From assembly GCF_902497625.1 (NCBI RefSeq), contig NZ_CABVGX010000048.1:1-38413 (forward strand): a DNA stretch of 38,413 bases, given 5' to 3'. This document shows positions 15,496-23,680 of this stretch, one piece after another. Numbering within the stretch: the stretch's first letter is position 1; every line of letters begins with the position of its first letter. Made by a program: the position numbers and the translations under genes. The notes under the pieces were generated by a model. The model was not told where the DNA came from. It saw only the letters and a list, made by a program, of their open reading frames with translations, and searched no databases. The DNA comes from Pseudomonas fluorescens. Lineage in GTDB: Bacteria > Pseudomonadota > Gammaproteobacteria > Pseudomonadales > Pseudomonadaceae.

Positions 15496-16284
15496 TTACT
15501 CGGCGATCTGCAACTTACGCGACTCGGTGTAGACGTAACGAACCTTCTCATACTCGAACGGCGAGTTCAGCTGGCCGTAGCGGAAGCTGGTCTGGTTACG
15601 CTTGTCGATGCTGCGCAACAACCACAGTTCGGGGTGGTTGGAGCTGACTTCGGCAACGTTGAGGAAGTTGATTGCCGACTCTGTCGTGAAATCCACTGCT
15701 AGGCCACCGGTATCGCGGATGTTGGATGGACCGAGGATTGGCAGCACGAAATAGGCGCCGCCCGGCACACCGTAGAAGCCGAGGGTCTGACCGAAGTCCT
15801 CGCTCTGGCGCGGCAGGCCCATGGCAGTTGCCGGGTCCCACAAACCGGCGATGCCGACGGTGGTGTTGAGCAACAGGCGTGCGGTGGTTTCCATTGAACG
15901 CTTGCCCTTGAACTGCAGCAGGCTGTTCATCAGGTTCGGCACGTCGCCGAGGTTGTTGAAAAAGTTGCTGACGCCGGTGCGCAAGAAGCTCGGCGTGATG
16001 TAACGATAACCATCGACGACGGGCAGGAACACCCACTGGTCGAAGCGATAGTTGAAGTGATAAACCCGACGGTTCCACTCTTCCAGCGGGTCGTACACGT
16101 TCAATGCGTTGAGCGTCGAGCGTTCGAATTCACGCTGATCCAGGCCCGGGTTGAATTTGAGCTTGCTTAGCGGTTCCTTGAAACCGTCGTTGTCGATCAC
16201 AACCGGCGCGTTGGCTTTGCTGTTATCGGCATTGGCGACGCCTGCACAGAGTAGCGCTGCGATAAGCAGGAGATATTTAGCCAC
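15496..16284 (-). CDS. mlaA: MlaA/VacJ-family outer-membrane lipid-transport protein
   Basis: The 262-residue protein matches MlaA: DPLEEWNRRVYHFNYRFDQWVFLPVVDGYRYITP near residues 65-98, then GVSNFFNNLGDVPNLMNSLLQFK and FGQTLGFYGVPGGAYFVLPILGPSNIRDTGG. MlaA removes phospholipids from the outer leaflet of the outer membrane in E. coli. Here the N-terminus MAKYLLLIAALLCAGVANA lacks a proper lipobox (the residue before its only Cys is Leu), so cleavage by signal peptidase I after ANA is likelier than lipidation. The gene overlaps the preceding hydrolase gene by 8 bases and is surely co-transcribed with it. The mlaFEDCB genes are not in this window. Confidence 0.85.
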   Translation of the reverse strand: MAKYLLLIAALLCAGVANADNSKANAPVVIDNDGFKEPLSKLKFNPGLDQREFERSTLNALNVYDPLEEWNRRVYHFNYRFDQWVFLPVVDGYRYITPSFLRTGVSNFFNNLGDVPNLMNSLLQFKGKRSMETTARLLLNTTVGIAGLWDPATAMGLPRQSEDFGQTLGFYGVPGGAYFVLPILGPSNIRDTGGLAVDFTTESAINFLNVAEVSSNHPELWLLRSIDKRNQTSFRYGQLNSPFEYEKVRYVYTESRKLQIAE

Positions 16285-17575
16285 GGAAAAACTCCAGCAT
16301 GGCGTCGCTGTTGACGCGGTAATTAAGGTTGCCGCAATGGCCGCCCAGTGGATAAACAGTCAAACGGTCGCCAAAGGTCTTGCGCAGGAAACCGAGGTCG
16401 CCAGGGCCGAGGATCACGTCATCGGCGTTGTGCATGACGGCGATTTTCGGGCTGTCGCGCAGGTAGTCTTCAAGGGCGTACAGGCTCACTTGGTCGATCA
16501 GTTGCAACAGGCTGCCGCCATCGGTGCGCGCGCGCCACATCGGGATGACTTGCTCGGTGATGTAGCAATCGAAGTCGCACTGCAATGCACGTTTGAGGAA
16601 CGGGGTGAGGCTGGTGCCCTGGGTAATCGGATGCTTTGGTGGGGTGATCAGGCCGCGACGGTTGATCAGGTCGGACGTGAAGGCAATGTCGGCCGCCGAG
16701 AAGCGGAACGAGGTGCCGATCAGCATCGCCATCTGCTCGTTGCTCAAGTGTTGCTTGGACTGCTGGAAGTCGTAGAGCAAAGCGTCGTTGAGGTCGATGT
16801 AGCCTTTCTGCTGGAAGTAGCGGGTCAGCTTGCTCAGCACCAATTCGTAAAAAGTGGTGCTGTCAGTAATGCCCTTCACCTCGGTCTGCACCAACCGGTC
16901 GAGGTTGGTGATCGAGGTGTAGAGGTTGACCGGAGGATTGAGCAGCAGGACTTTCTTGAAGTTGAAGCTGCGACGGGTTTCGTCCAGGTGAGCGACAAAT
17001 GCCGCGTCCAGGGCGCCAAGGCTGTAACCGGTCAGATAGTAATCGGTCACCGGCACGTTCGGGTTCTGCGCTCTGACAGCCTGCATCACCCGGTACATGT
17101 CTTCGGCGTCTTCCTTGGTGATACCCGGCGTGGCGAAGCGTGATGCGGCGCTGATGAAGTCGAAGCTGGTGGGCGACGACAATTGCACCACGTGGTAACC
17201 GGCTTTGTAATACAGCTTCTTCAAGTATTCGTTGAGGCTGCTGTCATAGCGTGCGCCCGTGCCGGCGATGAGGAAGATCAACGGCGCGGCCTTATCCTGG
17301 GTCGCAATGCGATAGGTGAGTTTTTTCACCGGCCAGAAGTTGTCCGGTAGCTCGAATTCACGCTCCGGGCGCAAGGTAACACTGCGATCCTCCTGATCGA
17401 TGTCATCGTCCAGCGGCAGCTCCGGACGCAGGTCCGGAGGGGTCGTGGCAATGGTCGCCTCGAACGGGTTGGTCAAGGGATAGCCATAACTGGCGGCGTC
17501 GATGTCGACCGCCAGTGCGGACGCACTCAAAATAAGGCCGCCAAACAGGGCGGCGAAGCGCAAGGAACGGAGCAT
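16277..17575 (-). CDS. Exported alpha/beta-fold serine hydrolase
   Basis: The 432-residue protein starts with a signal peptide (cleavage near ALA, residue 22). The rest carries an alpha/beta-hydrolase frame: oxyanion strand LIFLIAGTGARYDSS at 99-113, nucleophile elbow G-Y-S-L-G with S185, acid D385 or D386 in MHNADDVIL, and histidine H413 in GGHCGN. It probably acts in the periplasm on a lipid or ester; such proteins are sometimes mislabelled as serine/threonine kinases, but no kinase motif is present. It is translationally coupled to the mlaA-like gene (8-base overlap), which suggests a lipid substrate such as a phospholipid or lysophospholipid (inference). The ATG at 17575 follows a TAGGGA-like site. 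Confidence 0.75.
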   Translation of the reverse strand: MLRSLRFAALFGGLILSASALAVDIDAASYGYPLTNPFEATIATTPPDLRPELPLDDDIDQEDRSVTLRPEREFELPDNFWPVKKLTYRIATQDKAAPLIFLIAGTGARYDSSLNEYLKKLYYKAGYHVVQLSSPTSFDFISAASRFATPGITKEDAEDMYRVMQAVRAQNPNVPVTDYYLTGYSLGALDAAFVAHLDETRRSFNFKKVLLLNPPVNLYTSITNLDRLVQTEVKGITDSTTFYELVLSKLTRYFQQKGYIDLNDALLYDFQQSKQHLSNEQMAMLIGTSFRFSAADIAFTSDLINRRGLITPPKHPITQGTSLTPFLKRALQCDFDCYITEQVIPMWRARTDGGSLLQLIDQVSLYALEDYLRDSPKIAVMHNADDVILGPGDLGFLRKTFGDRLTVYPLGGHCGNLNYRVNSDAMLEFFRG

Positions 17576-17799
17576 GACTAGATCCCTAAGAGGAAGGTGC
17601 CGAATAAAGTTCGCAGGCTATGACCGCCGGGGTTGCACCAAAGTGCCATGGATCGGCACCAATCAGGACTAATTCGGAGTAATAGTAGCTGGACGATACA
17701 CTTTGCAGCTATTTCGTGACTATTTATCTGTTACGCGCGTTTGCTTAAAGCTGTCGGGCGATTAAGCTGGCCGCCGTTTTCGTCCCGTTGGAGTGTGCC

Positions 17800-18168
17800 A
17801 TGTCCCGCCGTGTACCCGTGATTCTATTGCTTGTTCTGCTTCCATTGTGGCTGGCCGCCAGCTATGGCGCACGCTATGGCTTCATGGAGGATGCGCAGTG
17901 GGTCGGCGTCTGCGTGGACGAGGCCAGCCGTTGGGAATGCGTCGTGCGCTCAAACCTGGGCTTGATGATCCACTTCCAGGTTCTCGGCTATTCAGCGCTG
18001 GCGGCGGCCATCATCGGTTTCGTGATCCCTGGGCGGGCCGGGTGGTGGCTCGCGGTGCTGGCGCTGGTGTTCGGGCTGCCGGCGCTGGCGCTATATAACA
18101 CGACGCTGGCGGTGTTTGCGGTGGTGATTGCCGGGTTGCGGTTGGTGAGGGCGTCTCGCGGCGTTTGA
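17800..18168 (+). CDS. Small predicted membrane protein, unknown
   Basis: The 122-residue protein has an N-terminal hydrophobic segment (VILLLVLLPLWLAASYGA), a short polar loop with two cysteines (C35-like in VGVCVDEASRWECVV), and two further membrane segments near residues 55-72 and 75-115. The loop cysteines would face the periplasm if the N-terminus is inside. I do not recognise the family. ATG 17800 is supported by GGAG 7 bases upstream; an in-frame TTG four codons earlier is less likely. It is divergent from the hydrolase-mlaA operon and ends just before a REPIN. Confidence 0.65.
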   Translation: MSRRVPVILLLVLLPLWLAASYGARYGFMEDAQWVGVCVDEASRWECVVRSNLGLMIHFQVLGYSALAAAIIGFVIPGRAGWWLAVLALVFGLPALALYNTTLAVFAVVIAGLRLVRASRGV

Positions 18169-18176
18169 AGAAGCGA

Positions 18177-18247
18177 ATCGCCAGCAAGCCGGCCCTACCG
18201 GATTTATGACAAGCGTATATCCGGGTAGGAGCTGGCTTGCCAGCGAT
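18177..18247. repeat. REPIN (type B variant)
   Basis: Arms ATCGCCAGCAAGCCGG.. (18177-18199) and its imperfect inverted copy (18224-18247) lie between the small membrane protein and the GH17 gene. The loop carries a further short palindrome (CCGGAT..ATCCGG). Confidence 0.8.
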
Positions 18248-18270
18248 GGGGTCAGACGCTGCCCTGCAAA

Positions 18271-19824
18271 TCAGACCGCGCGAACCCGCAAGCATCGCCA
18301 CAATGCAATCACCATCAACACACTCACCAGCGCCCAGCCCCACGCCTGCTGATTCAGCAAGCCTTCACGATACAGCTGCGGCGCAATGCCGGCACCGACG
18401 ATAAAGGTCAGCAGTGCAATCTCCCGCCGCGGCACATTCACCGGACGGCACAGGTACACCAGTGCCGGAAGGATGAACGCGACGCTCGGGAAGCTGCGAT
18501 AACGCGGATCAAGCACCAGCTCGAGCATCGTCACGGCGGCAGCGAAGCCTGCGGCGGCCACCAGCCAGCCGGCTCGGCGTTCCAGCACCGCGAATGCACG
18601 TCCACGCCATCCTTCGCGGACACTCAAAGTGAGCGCGGCATGTGCCAGCACCAGCACATTCAAACCGGTCAGCAGCGCAACCCACAGCCATTCGCTGGCA
18701 AACCGCGTGGTCACTCGCGCCAGATCACCCCAGGCCCCGAGTGCGCAGGCAGCCAAAGCAGCCAGCAGCGGCAGCACCAGTGCAGCGCGGGTATTACGAA
18801 CGCGGCCGCCGAGCAGCAGCGTGCCGATGAAGATCAAGCCCCCCACCGCCAGCCATTGCGACCAATAGGGTACGTTCGACACTGGCCCGGCGAGCACGCC
18901 TTTGTCCTGGCGATCGGCATCGAACAGCCCCCAGTAACCACCAACTGCACCTTCACTGGCACGTTTCCACGGCTGGTCGAAGGCTTCGATCAGGTTGTAA
19001 TGCCAGCCTTCCTGCTCGGCCATGATGACAAAACCGCGGATGAACTTGGCTTCATTGACGCGGCTCGGCAGGGCGGTTTCGCGCTGGCGGCCTTCGCTTG
19101 GCCAGCCGGTTTCACCGATCACCACGTCCTTGGGCGCGAACTTGTTGCCGAATACCTGGCGTACTTCGGCGACATGCTGCAGCGCGGCGTCGATGTTCGA
19201 CGGATCGTCTTCCCAATACGGCAACAAGTGAATGGTCAGGAAATCCACTGCCGGGGCGACTTCCGGATGTTTCAGCCAGAACTCCCAGACATCGGCGTAG
19301 GTGACCGGTTGTTTGACCTGGTTTTTGACCTTGTTGATCAGCCTGGCCAGTTGCGCGCCGGTGATTTCCTTGCGCAGCAAGGTTTCGTTGCCGACGATCA
19401 CCGACGTGACCACATCGGCGTTGGCGTTGGCAGAAGCAATCAGCAAGTCGACTTCTTTTTCGGTGTCCACCGAGTTGCTGTTCACCCACGCGCCGATCAT
19501 CAATTTCAAACCGTGCTTGCGCGCCAGATCAGGCAAGGCCTCCAGGCCCGTCATGGAATAGGTGCGAATGCATTCGAAGCGCGTGGCCAGCAATGCCAGG
19601 TCGGCATCCATGCGCTCGGGGCGCAATTTGAATGGCACGTCGAACGGCGATTGATCCTTGTCGAATGGCGTGTAGGAAGCGCATTGCAGTTTGTGCGTCG
19701 CGCTCGCCACGTCCGGCAGTATCACCGGTTTGCCGATTCCGTACCAAAAGCCACAGAGGGCGAAAAGCCCCAGCAGGCAGGCGAATAAATAAGCGAAAAA
19801 AGGAAAGCGGGATGTCGCGGGCAT
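18271..19824 (-). CDS. Membrane-anchored GH17 family beta-glucan glucanosyltransferase/hydrolase
   Basis: The 517-residue protein has an N-terminal membrane anchor (residues 7-27), a GH17-type barrel of about 290 residues and a C-terminal block of about seven membrane segments (from about 310). Catalytic residues are placed as in GH17: acid E147 in IVGNET and nucleophile E238 in VIGETGWPS; FLTIHLLPYW and NLIEAFDQPWK line the cleft. Relatives in Pseudomonas and Azotobacter are non-Leloir beta-(1,3)-glucosyltransferases that elongate or branch beta-glucans. The catalytic domain should face the periplasm. No glycosyltransferase domain is fused, unlike NdvB. ATG 19822-19824 is chosen over an upstream TTG; neither has a strong ribosome site. 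Confidence 0.85.
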   Translation of the reverse strand: MPATSRFPFFAYLFACLLGLFALCGFWYGIGKPVILPDVASATHKLQCASYTPFDKDQSPFDVPFKLRPERMDADLALLATRFECIRTYSMTGLEALPDLARKHGLKLMIGAWVNSNSVDTEKEVDLLIASANANADVVTSVIVGNETLLRKEITGAQLARLINKVKNQVKQPVTYADVWEFWLKHPEVAPAVDFLTIHLLPYWEDDPSNIDAALQHVAEVRQVFGNKFAPKDVVIGETGWPSEGRQRETALPSRVNEAKFIRGFVIMAEQEGWHYNLIEAFDQPWKRASEGAVGGYWGLFDADRQDKGVLAGPVSNVPYWSQWLAVGGLIFIGTLLLGGRVRNTRAALVLPLLAALAACALGAWGDLARVTTRFASEWLWVALLTGLNVLVLAHAALTLSVREGWRGRAFAVLERRAGWLVAAAGFAAAVTMLELVLDPRYRSFPSVAFILPALVYLCRPVNVPRREIALLTFIVGAGIAPQLYREGLLNQQAWGWALVSVLMVIALWRCLRVRAV

Positions 19825-20154
19825 GGTCAGGCCGTCTGGGAGCAAAGCGGCGCATGTTACCTGTATTTAAGACTCGCTTGGGTGGTCTGCACGATTTTGA
19901 CATGCAAAGTTCGGGCGTATCGGCGGCTCTGCTCATGACCGTACTCATTAATGGCCTTCTGATGTCGTTTCTCGATGCTTCGAGGTCGCTGGCAGAGCAG
20001 GTCGCCGTTTGCGTCGGGTTGATGATCGAAAGCGTCAGTACTCCACTGATGGTTTAGCGAGTTTACGGTGAGCGTGATGGAGGCGCTGTGCACTATAACA
20101 ATACGTTGACGCGGCTCGGCATCCGTCGGGCGCAGCACTTTCGGGGAAGTAACG
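19825..20154. other. Divergent intergenic region, GH17 gene / betX
   Basis: This 330-base stretch separates the GH17 gene from betX and must hold both promoters. I see no convincing gene, REP element or strong palindrome; open frames in it run into neighbouring genes and lack ribosome sites. Only the GGGGAAG ribosome site before betX is clear. Confidence 0.5.
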
Positions 20155-21006
20155 ATGAAGATGCGACGACTTTTAGGCGCGGGTGCCGCTCTGGTGCTTG
20201 CGATTGGCTCCGCCCACGCCCTGGCCGCGAAAGGGGCTGTCACCATCGGCTACGTCGACGGCTGGTCTGACAGCGTTGCGACCACCCACGTTGCGGCCGA
20301 GGTGATCAGGCAAAAGCTCGATTACGATGTGAAACTTCAAGCGGTCGCTACCGGGATCATGTGGCAAGGCGTGGCCACCGGTAAACTTGATGCCATGTTG
20401 TCAGCCTGGTTGCCGGTCACCCATGGCGATTACTGGACCAAGAACAAGGACCAGGTGGTCGATTACGGTCCGAACTTCAAGGACGCGAAAATCGGTCTGA
20501 TCGTGCCTGAGTACGTCAAGGCCAAATCCATCGAAGACCTGAAAACCGACGATACCTTCAAGAATCGCATTGTCGGCATCGACGCCGGTTCGGGTGTGAT
20601 GCTCAAGACCGATCAGGCCATCAAGGATTACGGTCTGACCAGTTATCAACTCAAAGCCAGTTCCGGCGCCGGCATGATTGCCGAGCTGACCCGTGCCGAG
20701 AAGAAAAACGAATCCATCGCCGTCACCGGCTGGGTGCCGCACTGGATGTTCGCCAAGTGGAAACTGCGTTTCCTTGAAGATCCAAAAGGCGTGTACGGCG
20801 CCGCTGAGACCGTGAACAGTATCGGCAGCAAGGAACTGGAAACCAAGGCACCGGAAGTGGCGAAGTTTCTGAAGAATTTCCAGTGGTCCTCGAAAGATGA
20901 AATCGGCGAAGTGATGCTGGCGATTCAGGATGGTGCCAAGCCTGACGCAGCGGCCAAGGCGTGGGTTGCCAAGCATCCGGAGCGTGTTGCGGACTGGACT
21001 AAATAA
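20155..21006 (+). CDS. betX: Periplasmic quaternary-amine (betaine) binding protein
   Basis: The 283-residue protein is an OpuAC-type substrate-binding protein: signal peptide (cleavage after about ALA, residue 24), then VTIGYVDGWSDS, SAWLPVTHGDYW and TGWVPHWMFAKWKL, whose Trp/Tyr residues form the aromatic cage for trimethylammonium compounds. It stands alone without permease genes. Its position before a DUF485 gene and actP is the same as PA3236 (betX) of P. aeruginosa, which works with the Cbc permease encoded elsewhere; the symbol rests on that synteny and CaiX or CbcX paralogs cannot be excluded by motif alone. GGGGAAG precedes the ATG. Confidence 0.85.
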   Translation: MKMRRLLGAGAALVLAIGSAHALAAKGAVTIGYVDGWSDSVATTHVAAEVIRQKLDYDVKLQAVATGIMWQGVATGKLDAMLSAWLPVTHGDYWTKNKDQVVDYGPNFKDAKIGLIVPEYVKAKSIEDLKTDDTFKNRIVGIDAGSGVMLKTDQAIKDYGLTSYQLKASSGAGMIAELTRAEKKNESIAVTGWVPHWMFAKWKLRFLEDPKGVYGAAETVNSIGSKELETKAPEVAKFLKNFQWSSKDEIGEVMLAIQDGAKPDAAAKAWVAKHPERVADWTK

Positions 21007-21026
21007 CAGTCACCTCGTTTAAACCT

Positions 21027-21114
21027 GTGGGAGCGAGCCTGCTCGCGATAGCAATCTGTCAGATGACTTGAGCGTCGACTGACACAACGCAATCGCGAGC
21101 AGGCTCGCTCCTAC
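21027..21114. repeat. REPIN (type A)
   Basis: Arms GTGGGAGCGAGCCTGCTCGCGAT (21027-21049) and its inverted copy (21092-21114, one mismatch) lie between betX and the DUF485 gene. The core equals that of the REPINs around the RAYT gene. Confidence 0.92.
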
Positions 21115-21245
21115 ATTCATTTGTGCATGCTGGAGATTGGCGCATGTGTCATGTCGTTCTAATACTAAGGTCGTCTGGAACCTGTCCCGCAGCCGCATAA
21201 AGTGGATGACGTTACAACTTCATCTGTGCTGCGAGGATAAAAACA

Positions 21246-21557
21246 ATGAACGACAGCATTTACCTCTCGATTCAAAACAGCCCTCGTTTCAAGGAGCTGG
21301 TTAGCAAGCGAGAAAGGTTCGCCTGGATTCTTTCGGCGATCATGCTTGGGCTTTACTCCGGATTCATCCTTCTGATCGCTTATGGGCCGCATATATTGGG
21401 CGCGAAGATCAGCCCTGAGTCTTCCATTACCTGGGGCATACCGATTGGTGTCGGGCTGATTCTTTCAGCCTTCGTCCTGACCGGCATCTACGTTAAACGC
21501 GCCAATGGCGAATTCGACGACCTGAACAATGCGATTCTCAAGGAGGCTCAGCAATGA
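21246..21557 (+). CDS. DUF485 (YjcH-like) small membrane protein
   Basis: The 103-residue protein has two membrane helices (about 27-48 and 60-82) and the DUF485 signature PRFKELVSKRERFAWILS near residues 13-30. DUF485 proteins stand directly before sodium:solute symporters such as ActP and may be an accessory subunit. Here the stop overlaps the actP start in the sequence ATGA (21554-21557), so translation is coupled. GAGGA lies 8 to 12 bases before the ATG. Confidence 0.92.
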   Translation: MNDSIYLSIQNSPRFKELVSKRERFAWILSAIMLGLYSGFILLIAYGPHILGAKISPESSITWGIPIGVGLILSAFVLTGIYVKRANGEFDDLNNAILKEAQQ

Positions 21558-23212
21558 TCCGGCGTCTAATGGCTCTATTGAGCATTGCAGCATTTGCACC
21601 CGGGGCCTGGGCGGCTGACGCCCTGACCGGTGCAGTGACCAAACAACCGCTGAACGTCGCCGCGATCCTGATGTTCGTGGCGTTTGTCGGCGCGACTTTG
21701 TACATCACTTACTGGGCGTCCAAGAAGAACAATTCGGCCGCGGACTACTATGCGGCGGGCGGCAAGATCACCGGCTTCCAGAACGGTCTGGCAATTGCCG
21801 GCGACTATATGTCTGCGGCGTCCTTCCTGGGTATTTCCGCGCTGGTGTTCACCTCCGGTTATGACGGCCTGATCTACTCGATCGGCTTCCTCGTGGGCTG
21901 GCCGATCATTTTGTTCCTGATCGCCGAACGTCTGCGTAACCTGGGTAAGTACACCTTTGCCGACGTGGCGTCCTACCGCCTTGGGCAAACCCAGATCCGT
22001 TCGCTATCCGCGTGTGGTTCTCTGGTAGTGGTAGCGTTTTACCTGATCGCGCAAATGGTCGGTGCCGGCAAGCTGATTCAGTTGCTGTTCGGTCTCGACT
22101 ACCACATCGCGGTCATCCTCGTCGGTATCCTGATGTGCATGTACGTGCTGTTTGGCGGCATGCTGGCGACCACTTGGGTACAGATCATCAAGGCTGTGCT
22201 TTTGCTGTCCGGTGCCTCGTTCATGGCGCTGATGGTGATGAAGAGCGTCAACTTCGATTTCAACGCACTGTTTTCCGAGGCGATCAAGGTTCACCCTAAA
22301 GGTGAAGCGATCATGAGCCCGGGCGGTCTGGTGAAAGATCCGATCTCGGCGTTCTCGCTGGGCCTGGCGCTGATGTTCGGTACCGCCGGCCTGCCGCACA
22401 TTCTGATGCGCTTCTTCACCGTGAGTGACGCAAAAGAAGCACGCAAGAGCGTGCTGTACGCAACCGGTTTCATTGGTTACTTCTACATCCTGACCTTCAT
22501 CATCGGCTTCGGCGCGATCTTGCTGGTGAGCACCAACCCGGCGTTCAAAGACGCGGCGGGCGCGCTGTTGGGCGGTAACAACATGGCGGCGGTGCACCTG
22601 GCCAACGCGGTCGGTGGCAGCATCTTCCTGGGCTTCATCTCGGCGGTAGCGTTTGCGACCATTCTGGCAGTGGTTGCCGGTCTGACCCTGGCCGGTGCAT
22701 CGGCGGTGTCCCATGACCTGTATGCCAGCGTGATCAAGAAGGGCAAGGCCAACGAGAAGGATGAAATCCGCGTCTCGAAGATCACCACGATTGCCCTGGC
22801 AGTGCTGGCGATTGGTCTGGGCATTCTGTTCGAAAGCCAGAACATCGCGTTCATGGTTGGCCTGGCATTCTCCATCGCGGCGAGCTGTAACTTCCCTGTG
22901 CTGTTGCTTTCGATGTACTGGAAGAAGCTGACCACGCGTGGTGCGATGATCGGCGGTTGGCTGGGTCTGATCAGTGCTGTTGGTTTGATGGTGCTTGGGC
23001 CAACCATCTGGGTGCAGATTCTGCATCACGAGAAGGCGATCTTCCCGTATGAGTACCCTGCGCTGTTCTCGATGATCATTGCCTTTGCAGGGATCTGGTT
23101 CTTCTCGATCACTGACAAGTCCAAGGCAGCAGACAATGAGCGGGCGCTGTTCTTCCCGCAATTTGTTCGCTCGCAGACCGGGCTTGGAGCGAGTGGGGCG
23201 GTTTCTCACTAA
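21554..23212 (+). CDS. actP: Cation/acetate symporter ActP
   Basis: The 552-residue protein belongs to the sodium:solute symporter family and matches ActP. An N-terminal signal-like segment (to about residue 20) is followed by 13 membrane helices, with the family segments AADYYAAGGKITGFQNGLAIAGDYMSAASFLGISAL (about 63-98), FADVASYRLG, and GTAGLPHILMRFFTV. It imports acetate and short-chain monocarboxylates with Na+. It starts inside the DUF485 stop and ends before a strong terminator, making a two-gene operon. In Pseudomonas such operons are controlled by the CrbSR/MxtR-type system; no clear sigma54 site is visible upstream. Confidence 0.94.
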   Translation: MIRRLMALLSIAAFAPGAWAADALTGAVTKQPLNVAAILMFVAFVGATLYITYWASKKNNSAADYYAAGGKITGFQNGLAIAGDYMSAASFLGISALVFTSGYDGLIYSIGFLVGWPIILFLIAERLRNLGKYTFADVASYRLGQTQIRSLSACGSLVVVAFYLIAQMVGAGKLIQLLFGLDYHIAVILVGILMCMYVLFGGMLATTWVQIIKAVLLLSGASFMALMVMKSVNFDFNALFSEAIKVHPKGEAIMSPGGLVKDPISAFSLGLALMFGTAGLPHILMRFFTVSDAKEARKSVLYATGFIGYFYILTFIIGFGAILLVSTNPAFKDAAGALLGGNNMAAVHLANAVGGSIFLGFISAVAFATILAVVAGLTLAGASAVSHDLYASVIKKGKANEKDEIRVSKITTIALAVLAIGLGILFESQNIAFMVGLAFSIAASCNFPVLLLSMYWKKLTTRGAMIGGWLGLISAVGLMVLGPTIWVQILHHEKAIFPYEYPALFSMIIAFAGIWFFSITDKSKAADNERALFFPQFVRSQTGLGASGAVSH

Positions 23213-23241
23213 GGGTTTGATGGGTTAGTTGCTGGAATGAG

Positions 23242-23273
23242 AATGCCCCGGTCGCGAGATCGGGGCATTTTTG
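23242..23273 (+). terminator. Terminator of actP
   Basis: AATGCCCCG and CGGGGCATT form a 9-bp stem around GTCGCGAGAT and are followed by TTTTGCTT. It lies 30 bases after the actP stop. Confidence 0.9.
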
Positions 23274-23478
23274 CTTGTGTTGAGTGAGCGATATGCAGAC
23301 CTTTCGTGCCCGCGAGGGAGGATGTACCCAAATCTCTGAGGGCGCTGGCTTATTCGCAATGGCGCCTGCGGGCGAACCATATCCTCCGGTAACCTGCATT
23401 CCCCCCGACAACTTCTACACTGAGGAGACCGGCCTTTCCACCCGGCCCTCCGACAACCACTGCCCAGGAGTCAGACCC

Positions 23479-23643
23479 ATGCCCGAAAAGACCTGCGACT
23501 GCCCTCAGTGTTCGTGCGAGCTTGGCGAACATCCCATTGCGCGTCACGGTAAACATTACTGTTGCGAGGCGTGCGCCAAGCATCATGACGGCGGTGAAGC
23601 GTGCGCCAATAAAGGTTGCAAATGCGCATCACCGAAAAAATAG
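23479..23643 (+). CDS. Bacterial metallothionein
   Basis: The 54-residue protein has ten cysteines (C6, C8, C11, C13, C28, C29, C32, C42, C47, C49) and five histidines, in the SmtA/BmtA-type arrangement: an N-terminal CDCPQCSC cluster, HYCCEACAKHH in the middle, and ANKGCKC near the end. It should bind Zn2+, Cd2+ or Cu+ in the cytoplasm as a buffer. ATG 23479 has AGGAG 9 bases upstream; the longer open frame upstream lacks Cys and is not family-like. No metal-regulator gene is adjacent. The tail CASPKK is short compared with metallothioneins that carry long lysine-rich tails. Confidence 0.9.
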   Translation: MPEKTCDCPQCSCELGEHPIARHGKHYCCEACAKHHDGGEACANKGCKCASPKK

Positions 23644-23649
23644 CGGCGC

Positions 23650-23680
23650 AAAAAAAGTGGAGCCTATTCAGGCTCCACTT
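23650..23680 (-). terminator. Terminator overlapping a stop codon
   Basis: On the minus strand the 11-bp arms AAGTGGAGCCT / AGGCTCCACTT (23655-23680) with an ATTC-type loop precede a run of T. The stem includes the last codons and stop of the gene ending at 23664. Confidence 0.8.

Noticed and set aside
16277..17575. Serine/threonine protein kinase
   Set aside because: No kinase glycine loop, catalytic HRD or DFG motif is present; the GYSLG elbow and late Asp/His fit an alpha/beta hydrolase.
18640..19788. 382-codon plus-strand frame opposite the GH17 gene
   Set aside because: Shadow of a gene with clear GH17 active-site motifs; no recognisable domain.
22004..23209. 401-codon minus-strand frame opposite actP
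   Set aside because: It is antisense to the well-conserved symporter and its composition (very rich in Arg, Gln, His) is that of a shadow frame.
23284..23478. Longer metallothionein starting upstream
   Set aside because: The upstream part lacks the Cys pattern, and the ATG at 23479 has a good AGGAG site.
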